Assembly: GCA_003694775.1 (NCBI GenBank)
Contig: RFJV01000078.1
Span: forward strand, 1 to 9,982
Reading direction: 5' to 3'
From: Chloroflexota bacterium
Lineage (GTDB): Bacteria; Chloroflexota; Anaerolineae; 4572-78; J111
DNA: 9,982 nucleotides
Every line of letters starts with the position of its first letter. Positions within the stretch are counted from its first letter, which is position 1. Below the pieces are notes generated by a model, which was given only the letters and a program-made list of their open reading frames with translations, was not told where the DNA came from and made no database searches. Of the stretch, positions 6,119-9,982 are shown in pieces. The position numbers were made by a program, and so were the translations under genes.

Positions 6119-6178
6119 CTACCGCGCCCGCATACTACATGTACAGCAACAAACTCTCTGCAGTGCCATAAGGTTCAT
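6119..6178 (-). CDS. Cysteine-rich leader peptide, 19 aa
   Basis: This small ORF encodes MNLMALQRVCCCTCSMRAR and then TAG. Cys occurs at 10, 11, 12 and 14 (TGT, TGC, TGT, TGT), four of five successive codons, in a peptide of only 19 residues. A GGAG lies four bases before the ATG (6187-6184), and a predicted promoter starts transcription about 30 bases upstream. It would be the first translated element of the leader of a cysteine biosynthesis operon and is placed so that stalling at the Cys codons covers the 5' arm of leader stem 1. By known analogy (his, trp and leu leaders, and the Cys-rich leader peptides reported in mycobacteria) its function is to be translated, not to make a product. 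Chance occurrence is the main alternative, but position, ribosome site, Cys content and matching downstream pathway agree. Confidence 0.75.
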   Translation of the reverse strand: MNLMALQRVCCCTCSMRAR

Positions 6179-6215
6179 CTTTCTCCGTATTAATCAGACG
6201 TTGTGTTTGCCGGTA

Positions 6216-6244
6216 ATCTTACCCAAACTGTCACGTTTGGTCAA
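6216..6244 (-). promoter_or_regulatory. Sigma70-type promoter for the cysO operon leader
   Basis: On the minus strand TTGACC (6244-6239) is followed after exactly 17 bases by TAAGAT (6221-6216). These are five of six and four of six matches to the consensus, at ideal spacing. Transcription would start near 6209, about 30 bases before the leader peptide. The promoter lies just past the end of the suf operon. Confidence 0.65.
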
Positions 6245-6247
6245 GTC

Positions 6248-6270
6248 AACACGGCAGGTGGCCCGGTGTT
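6248..6270 (-). terminator. Weak hairpin after the suf operon
   Basis: Minus-strand AACA-C-CGG and CCG-TGTT can pair (seven pairs and one bulge around an eight-base loop) immediately after the DUF59 gene. There is no proper U-tract, and the hairpin abuts the next promoter. It may weakly separate the two operons; some readthrough from suf into the leader is possible. Confidence 0.25.
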
Positions 6271-6587
6271 TAGAAAAATCCCAGCAGGGACGGGTCTTCC
6301 ATCATTTCCGGACTCCACTGCTTGGGCAGTACCTCCACCTTGACCGCTCGCCCGCAGGCATGTTCGGCCACATCTTTCACCTGCTGGACCAGCCACGGCC
6401 CATAGGGGCAGAAGGGCGTGGTCAACAGCATTTTGACATCCACCGGTTCTGCCTCCAGGTCAATCGATTCGATGAGGCCCAGGGTGATGACATCCAGGTG
6501 CAGTTCCGGGTCCATCACTGCTCGCAAGGCTTCGCGTACCGTCTCTACCGTTATTTCCTGTGCGTCAGATTTCTTTTCTTCAGACAT
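6270..6587 (-). CDS. sufT: SufT-like DUF59/MIP18 iron-sulfur assembly protein
   Basis: This 105-residue protein is of the DUF59 (MIP18) family. SufT members assist iron-sulfur cluster maturation, and eukaryotic relatives act in cytosolic targeting. Diagnostic features are Val-Met-Asp-Pro-Glu-Leu (24-29) followed by the Leu-Gly-Leu-Ile strand (36-39), the reactive-Cys segment Thr-Thr-Pro-Phe-Cys60-Pro, and Trp-Ser-Pro-Glu-Met-Met (91-96). Length is normal for a single-domain member. The ATG has an AGGAG site (GGAG eight bases upstream of the ATG). It is the last gene of the suf operon, 17 bases after the Rieske gene. It is not an aromatic-ring or phenylacetate pathway subunit (PaaD is related), given the SufS/SufU neighbours. 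The role is inferred from family and context. Confidence 0.87.
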   Translation of the reverse strand: MSEEKKSDAQEITVETVREALRAVMDPELHLDVITLGLIESIDLEAEPVDVKMLLTTPFCPYGPWLVQQVKDVAEHACGRAVKVEVLPKQWSPEMMEDPSLLGFF

Positions 6588-6604
6588 CGGTTTCTCCTTT
6601 TCCT

Positions 6605-6916
6605 CTATTCAGCCGGGGCGATGTAAATATCATCCCCTTCAATCTTGACCCGATACAGCGGCACCGGGGCGAACGCCGGCATGGTCTGGGCGCCGGTTTT
6701 TACATTGAACCTGGCCCCATGCCGGGGGCAAACGATGCATTCGCCGTCCAGCTCCCCCTCCACAAGCGGGCCGCCGTCGTGGGTGCAGACATCGGAAACG
6801 GCGTAAAATTCTCCGTTGATGTTGAACAGTCCCACGTCCTCATCGTCGTATTCCACCAGCATTTTTTCACCGGGGGCCAGGTCGGATACTTTGGCTACTT
6901 TTACAAATTCGGCCAT
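6605..6916 (-). CDS. Rieske [2Fe-2S] ferredoxin
   Basis: This small soluble electron carrier of 103 residues has a complete Rieske site: Cys44-x-His46 and, 16 residues later, Cys63-x-x-His66, within Cys-Thr-His-Asp-Gly-Gly and Cys-Pro-Arg-His-Gly-Ala. Two Cys and two His ligate a [2Fe-2S] cluster. It has no membrane anchor or signal peptide, and neither Cys of the extra disulfide of respiratory Rieske proteins is present. It therefore belongs to the BphF/CarAc-like ferredoxin group. No oxygenase or reductase is nearby, and its place between a scaffold gene and the SufT-like gene suggests a redox job linked to iron-sulfur assembly, which is inference. The AGGAGG is 12 bases before the ATG, a long spacing, but no nearer start codon is present. 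Confidence 0.93.
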   Translation of the reverse strand: MAEFVKVAKVSDLAPGEKMLVEYDDEDVGLFNINGEFYAVSDVCTHDGGPLVEGELDGECIVCPRHGARFNVKTGAQTMPAFAPVPLYRVKIEGDDIYIAPAE

Positions 6917-6937
6917 CGGGATGGCTGTCCTCCTGTT

Positions 6938-7336
6938 TTACCAATCTTCGTCGTCCTCATCCGGCTCTTCAAGCCCGTAAATGCCGGCCTTGAGGGTTTT
7001 CAGCGACAGCAGGGCGCATTTGAGCCGCACCGGCCCAATTTCGATACCCAGCATATCCAGAATATCGTCCTTGCTGATTTTCTTGACCTCCTCCAGCGGC
7101 TGGCCTTTAATCAGTTCGGTCAGCATGCTGGCGCTGGCCTGGCTGATGGCACAGCCTCTGCCGGAAAAGGCCACATCGTCTACAATGTTATCCTCGTTGA
7201 CATGCAGGTCGATGCGAATCACGTCGCCGCACAGAGGGTTGTGCGATTCGTGGGTATGGGTTGGGTTTTCCAACGTACCGGCGTTGCGCGGATGGCGATA
7301 GTGGTCGAGAATGTTCTCTTTGTAGAAGTCGTCCAT
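6938..7336 (-). CDS. sufU: SufU/IscU-type iron-sulfur scaffold or sulfur acceptor, copy 1
   Basis: This 132-residue U-type protein receives sulfur from SufS and acts as scaffold or zinc-dependent sulfur transfer partner. All three ligand cysteines are present: Cys36 in Asn-Pro-Leu-Cys-Gly-Asp38, Cys62 in Gly-Cys-Ala-Ile-Ser-x-Ala-Ser-Ala-Ser, and Cys107 in Arg-Leu-Lys-Cys. The second and third Cys are 45 residues apart, close to IscU (about 43). The spacing is shorter than in Bacillus SufU (about 62), so the insertion typical of SufU is missing, although Lys rather than His precedes the third Cys, as in SufU. The tail is very acidic (about 123-131). It starts seven bases after the sufS stop, with only a weak ribosome site, so it is probably translated by coupling. 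A second homologous copy lies on the other side of sufS. Confidence 0.9.
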   Translation of the reverse strand: MDDFYKENILDHYRHPRNAGTLENPTHTHESHNPLCGDVIRIDLHVNEDNIVDDVAFSGRGCAISQASASMLTELIKGQPLEEVKKISKDDILDMLGIEIGPVRLKCALLSLKTLKAGIYGLEEPDEDDEDW

Positions 7337-7343
7337 AATACGT

Positions 7344-8567
7344 TTATCCTAATAACTCCCTGGCCTTGTCCAGCCCTTCGGCCAGGCGGTCTATTTCCTC
7401 CGGCAGGTTGTAGATGTAGAAGCTGGCCCGTGTTGTAGCGACCAGCCCCAGCTTGTCGTGCAGGGGCATGGCGCAGTGATGCCCGGCCCGGACGGCAATC
7501 CCTTCCCCGTCGAGCACGGCGGCCACGTCGTGGGGGTGGATACTGCCCAGCGTAAAGGCTACCGCGCCCCCCCGATGCTGGGGATTCTGCGGGCCGTAAA
7601 TGCGGAGGCCCTCCACCTGATTCAACCGGTCCAGAGCGTAGGCGGTCAGCTCAATTTCATGCTGGCGGACGTTGTCCATCCCCAGCCTGACCAGGTAATC
7701 TACCGCCGCGCCCAGTCCGATGGCCTGGGCAATGGCCGGTGTACCGGCTTCAAACTTCCAGGGCAGTTCGTTCCAGGTTGAACCGGAAAAGGTCACCTGA
7801 CTAATCATGTCGCCGCCGGTCATAAAGGGCGGCATGGCCTCCAGAATTTCCCGCCGGGCCCACAGTATCCCGATACCGGTTGGACCGAGCATTTTATGGC
7901 CGGAAAAGGCCAAAAAGTCGCAATCCAGGGCCTGCACGTCGATGGGCATATGGGGCGCGGACTGGGCCGCGTCGAGCAGAACTTTGGCCCCGGCCTGGTG
8001 TGCCTTAGAGATTATCTCCTCCACCGGGTTGATGGTCCCCAGCACGTTGCTCATATGGGTCACGGCGACCAGCCGGACCTGGGGGGTCAGCATGGCCTCG
8101 AAGGCGGCCATATCCAGGTAGCCCTGCTCGTCTACGGGAATGTAGCGCACCTGAGCACCGGTGCGGGCCGCTACCTGCTGCCAGGGCACGATGTTGGCAT
8201 GGTGCTCCATCTCGGTGGAGAGGATGACATCCCCCGGCTTCAGCCTGCTCAGGCCCCAACTGTAAGCCACCAGGTTGATGCTTTCCGTGGCATTGCGGGT
8301 GTAGATGACCTCGCGCCAGGAACGGGCATTGATGAACCGGCCAATCTTTTTGCGGGCCTGCTCGTAGGCCGCGGACGCCTTTTCGCTAATCTGGTAGATG
8401 CCGCGGTGCACATTGGCATTGTACTGGCGGTAGTAGGTGTCTATTGTCTCAATCACGGCCAGAGGCTTCTGCGAGCTGGCCGCGCTGTCCAGAAAGACCA
8501 GCGGCTTGCCGTTGACCGTCTGGTGGAGAATGGGGAAATCCTGTCGAATCTGGTGGACATCAAACAT
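7344..8567 (-). CDS. sufS: SufS cysteine desulfurase (group II)
   Basis: This PLP enzyme converts cysteine to alanine and an enzyme persulfide that feeds iron-sulfur assembly. At 407 residues it is the usual SufS length. It shows His123 in Glu-Met-Glu-His-His-Ala-Asn, which stacks on PLP; Asp199 and Gln202 in Leu-Asp-Ala-Ala-Gln; the PLP lysine Lys225 in Ser-Gly-His-Lys-Met-Leu-Gly-Pro; Cys365 in Arg-Ala-Gly-His-His-Cys-Ala, the persulfide cysteine; and Arg380 for substrate carboxylate binding. The short loop around the catalytic Cys places it in group II (SufS/CsdA) rather than group I (IscS/NifS). It lies between two U-type scaffold genes, five bases after one and seven before the other. 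Its ribosome site overlaps the end of the upstream gene. No SufB, SufC, SufD or SufE gene is in the window. Confidence 0.95.
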   Translation of the reverse strand: MFDVHQIRQDFPILHQTVNGKPLVFLDSAASSQKPLAVIETIDTYYRQYNANVHRGIYQISEKASAAYEQARKKIGRFINARSWREVIYTRNATESINLVAYSWGLSRLKPGDVILSTEMEHHANIVPWQQVAARTGAQVRYIPVDEQGYLDMAAFEAMLTPQVRLVAVTHMSNVLGTINPVEEIISKAHQAGAKVLLDAAQSAPHMPIDVQALDCDFLAFSGHKMLGPTGIGILWARREILEAMPPFMTGGDMISQVTFSGSTWNELPWKFEAGTPAIAQAIGLGAAVDYLVRLGMDNVRQHEIELTAYALDRLNQVEGLRIYGPQNPQHRGGAVAFTLGSIHPHDVAAVLDGEGIAVRAGHHCAMPLHDKLGLVATTRASFYIYNLPEEIDRLAEGLDKARELLG

Positions 8568-8572
8568 TGGGT

Positions 8573-8995
8573 TTATGCTCCTGAACGGGCGGCGGGTGTT
8601 TCTGCATCAAGCCCGTTGCGCCCGTGGTATTTCCGGATGGCCTCTTTGAGTACATCGAGGGCCAGGGTGGCGCACCGCACGCGGGTCAGGACTACATCCC
8701 GGCCCAGGCGGTCAACCAGGTCATTATAGTTCATCGCCTCGATTTCAGCAAAGGGTTTTCCCTGCACCATCGCCATTAAAATAGAAGCCGCGCCCCGGCT
8801 GATGGAACAGCCTTCGCCTTCAAACTGCACGGCCTGAGCGGTGCTGTCCGGCCCGGCTTTCAGGTAGACGGTGATGGTATCGCCACAGCCGGGATTGGCG
8901 CCTGTGGCGGTCACGTCGGCGCCGGGTAGAGAGCCGTAGTGCCGGGGACGTTCAATATGGTCCAGCAGGGTTTCGGTGTAATCTTGTCGGTTCAT
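8573..8995 (-). CDS. SufU/IscU-type iron-sulfur scaffold, copy 2
   Basis: This 140-residue U-type protein is distinct from the copy at 6938. The ligand residues are Cys37 in Asn-Pro-Gly-Cys-Gly-Asp39, Cys63 in Gly-Cys-Ser-Ile-Ser-x-Gly-Ala-Ala-Ser, and Cys108 in Arg-Val-Arg-Cys-Ala-Thr-Leu-Ala. As in the other copy, 45 residues separate the second and third Cys, with no SufU-type insertion. Divergent points are Arg67-Gly68 where the other copy has Gln-Ala, and Arg instead of Lys before the third Cys. The C-terminal tail is Gly/Ala-rich. An AGGA lies just before the ATG. It is the first gene after an intrinsic terminator and is followed by sufS with a five-base gap. Whether the two copies split scaffold and sulfur-acceptor roles cannot be told from sequence. 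Confidence 0.9.
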   Translation of the reverse strand: MNRQDYTETLLDHIERPRHYGSLPGADVTATGANPGCGDTITVYLKAGPDSTAQAVQFEGEGCSISRGAASILMAMVQGKPFAEIEAMNYNDLVDRLGRDVVLTRVRCATLALDVLKEAIRKYHGRNGLDAETPAARSGA

Positions 8996-9027
8996 GATTC
9001 CTGTTTGCGTACGCCCTGGCCGGATGC

Positions 9028-9068
9028 AAAACGGGGCAACAAGAACCTGTCTGTTCCTGGTTGCCCCG
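9028..9068 (-). terminator. Intrinsic terminator after the sulfurtransferase gene
   Basis: On the minus strand CGGGGCAAC (9068-9060) pairs perfectly with GTTGCCCCG (9040-9032). Inside, after a small internal loop, GAAC (9056-9053) pairs with GTTC (9046-9043). TTTT follows at 9031-9028. It lies in the 108-base gap between the sulfurtransferase and the first suf gene, so the two are at least partly separate transcription units. I see no clear promoter between it and the suf genes. Confidence 0.8.
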
Positions 9069-9103
9069 CCTGCTGACCACTCGATGGGGTTTGGCCGGTC
9101 TGT

Positions 9104-9958
9104 TCAGCGCTCAATCGGCGCGCCGACCAGGTTGCCCCATTCTGTCCAGCTCCCGTCGTAGTTGCGCACGTTGGGGTAGCCAAGCAGGTAAGTGAGTACA
9201 AACCAGGTATGACTGCTCCGTTCACCAATCCGGCAGTAGGCAATGATTTCCTTGTCCGGGGTGACTCCCTCGGTCTGGTAAATCTGGCGCAGTTCCTCAG
9301 CGGATTTAAAGGTGCCGTCTTCGTTGGCCGCTTTGGCCCACGGAATGTTGCGAGCGCCGGGAATGTGTCCCCCGCGCAGCGCGCCTTCCTGGGGGTAGTC
9401 GGGCATGTGCAGAAGTTCGCCGGAATACTCGCCCGGCGACCGCACGTCGACCAGCACGCCCCTTTTTTCAAGATGCTTCAGCACGTCATCCCGGAAGGCC
9501 CGGATTTTGCTGTCGTCCCGCCGGGGTGTCGGGTAGGTGGCCGGCGGGTAGTTGGGAATTTCCTTGACCATTGGCCGGCCTTCGGCCAGCCATTTCTGCC
9601 GTCCGCCGTCCATCAGTTTGGCGTTGGTGTGTCCAAACAGCTGAAACACCCAAAAGGCGTAGGCGGCCCACCAGTTGTTTTTATCTCCGTAGAACACAAC
9701 GGTGGTATCCGGGCCAATTCCTTTGGCCGAGACCAGTTGGGCGAACCGCTCCGTATCCAGATAGTCGCGGACGATGGGGTCGTTCAGTTCGTTAAACCAG
9801 TCAATCTTGACCGCGCCGGGAATGTGCCCGGTATTGTACAGCAAAACATCTTCATCGGATTCGACAATCCGCACCTGCGGGTCGTCCAGATGGTCGGCAA
9901 CCCACTGGGTGCTGACCAGCACCTCCGGATGGGCATAGCCCTTATCTGCATCGCTCAT
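9104..9958 (-). CDS. sseA: Tandem-rhodanese sulfurtransferase (thiosulfate/3-mercaptopyruvate type)
   Basis: This 284-residue cytoplasmic sulfurtransferase has two rhodanese domains. The N-terminal domain (about 12-130) has lost the cysteine: the loop reads Tyr-Gly-Asp-Lys-Asn-Asn where an active Cys would sit. The C-terminal domain (about 152-280) is active, with Cys242-Arg-Ile-Gly-Glu-Arg247-Ser, a loop typical of thiosulfate sulfurtransferases such as the mycobacterial CysA-type proteins. It moves sulfane sulfur from thiosulfate or a related donor onto a thiol acceptor. Likely acceptors here are the sulfur-carrier and iron-sulfur systems encoded next to it, which is inference. The ATG is preceded by GAGGAGGG ending five bases upstream. 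A strong terminator follows the stop. The donor cannot be settled, although the loop favours thiosulfate over mercaptopyruvate. Confidence 0.92.
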   Translation of the reverse strand: MSDADKGYAHPEVLVSTQWVADHLDDPQVRIVESDEDVLLYNTGHIPGAVKIDWFNELNDPIVRDYLDTERFAQLVSAKGIGPDTTVVFYGDKNNWWAAYAFWVFQLFGHTNAKLMDGGRQKWLAEGRPMVKEIPNYPPATYPTPRRDDSKIRAFRDDVLKHLEKRGVLVDVRSPGEYSGELLHMPDYPQEGALRGGHIPGARNIPWAKAANEDGTFKSAEELRQIYQTEGVTPDKEIIAYCRIGERSSHTWFVLTYLLGYPNVRNYDGSWTEWGNLVGAPIER

Positions 9959-9982
9959 TTTGACCCTCCTCGTATGAAAGGG

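Larger units (their letters stand above)
5947..6209 (-). promoter_or_regulatory. Cysteine-responsive attenuator leader RNA (proposed)
   Basis: This predicted untranslated leader of about 260 nt precedes the carrier, MoeB and CysM genes. Reading in RNA order: a 19-codon Cys-rich peptide gene (6178-6119); stem 1, whose 5' arm (6144-6131) lies over the last Cys codons and whose 3' arm is 6003-5991, giving 13 pairs with one bulged G; stem 2, GGCTGAGAG (6106-6098) with CTCTCAGCC (6051-6043), nine pairs; element X, GACGATGAG (6061-6053), held within the stem 2 loop; and the terminator (5980-5947). X is exactly complementary over nine bases to 5977-5969, the terminator 5' arm, so X pairing and the terminator exclude each other. 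X pairing would also form a pseudoknot with stems 1 and 2. Inferred logic: a ribosome stalled on Cys codons blocks stem 1, releases X, disrupts the terminator and lets the operon be read. Structures were found by eye, without energies. Confidence 0.75.

Noticed and set aside
6115..6128. T-box-like TACCGCG on the plus strand
   Set aside because: It lacks the TGG needed to contact a tRNA end, is on the strand with no downstream gene, and is better explained as a small hairpin around the leader-peptide stop codon.
5991..6144. The 13-bp inverted repeat as ends of a small transposable element
   Set aside because: There is no flanking target duplication, one arm lies inside the leader ORF, and the repeat fits an RNA stem between promoter and terminator.
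6033..6626. Plus-strand ORF (197 aa) across the leader and DUF59 gene
   Set aside because: It runs antisense through the structured leader and a real gene and has no family resemblance.
7896..8729. Plus-strand ORF (277 aa) opposite sufS and the end of the second scaffold gene
   Set aside because: It is a shadow of conserved genes on the other strand; it crosses a gene boundary and shows no domain.

Overview
The window is GC-rich bacterial DNA that most resembles the Chloroflexota, probably Anaerolineae. The grounds are a Thr/Pro-rich secreted-protein linker at the left edge, degenerate heptamer arrays in gene leaders, and a Suf-type iron-sulfur operon that includes a Rieske ferredoxin. This placement is an inference from gene content. 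Almost the whole window concerns sulfur handling.

Layout. Bases 1-755 (+) are the 3' part of a secreted polysaccharide deacetylase whose start lies outside the window. Bases 769-2478 (+) encode an RqcH/NFACT ribosome quality control protein. A short palindrome at 2478-2499 separates these convergently from everything else, which lies on the minus strand. Read in the minus direction, from the right edge leftward, the order is: a tandem-rhodanese sulfurtransferase (9958-9104); an intrinsic terminator (9068-9028); an iron-sulfur assembly operon of U-type scaffold, SufS cysteine desulfurase, second U-type scaffold, Rieske ferredoxin and SufT-like DUF59 protein (8995-6270); a regulatory leader of about 260 nt with its own promoter, a cysteine-rich leader peptide and an intrinsic terminator (6244-5947); then a CysO-like ubiquitin-fold sulfur carrier, a rhodanese-MoeB activating enzyme, a CysM-like cysteine synthase and a TerC-family membrane protein (5856-2511).

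How it fits together. The carrier, its adenylating/sulfurating enzyme and the PLP enzyme form a protein-thiocarboxylate route to cysteine, like CysO/MoeZ/CysM of mycobacteria. Sulfur would reach the carrier C-terminus through the rhodanese and MoeB domains, and CysM would pass it to an activated serine. The neighbouring suf operon consumes cysteine through SufS.

The main find is the leader of the cysteine operon. It encodes a 19-residue peptide with four Cys codons within five, placed over the 5' arm of a 13-bp stem. Further on is a 9-nt element that can pair with the 5' arm of a perfect intrinsic terminator. This has the layout of ribosome-mediated attenuation by cysteine supply, and it supports reading the downstream genes as cysteine synthesis rather than molybdopterin or thiamine synthesis. 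Other points of note are an Arg after the Gly-Gly of the sulfur carrier, an N-terminal position for the rhodanese on MoeB, and two period-7 repeat arrays in the gene leaders.
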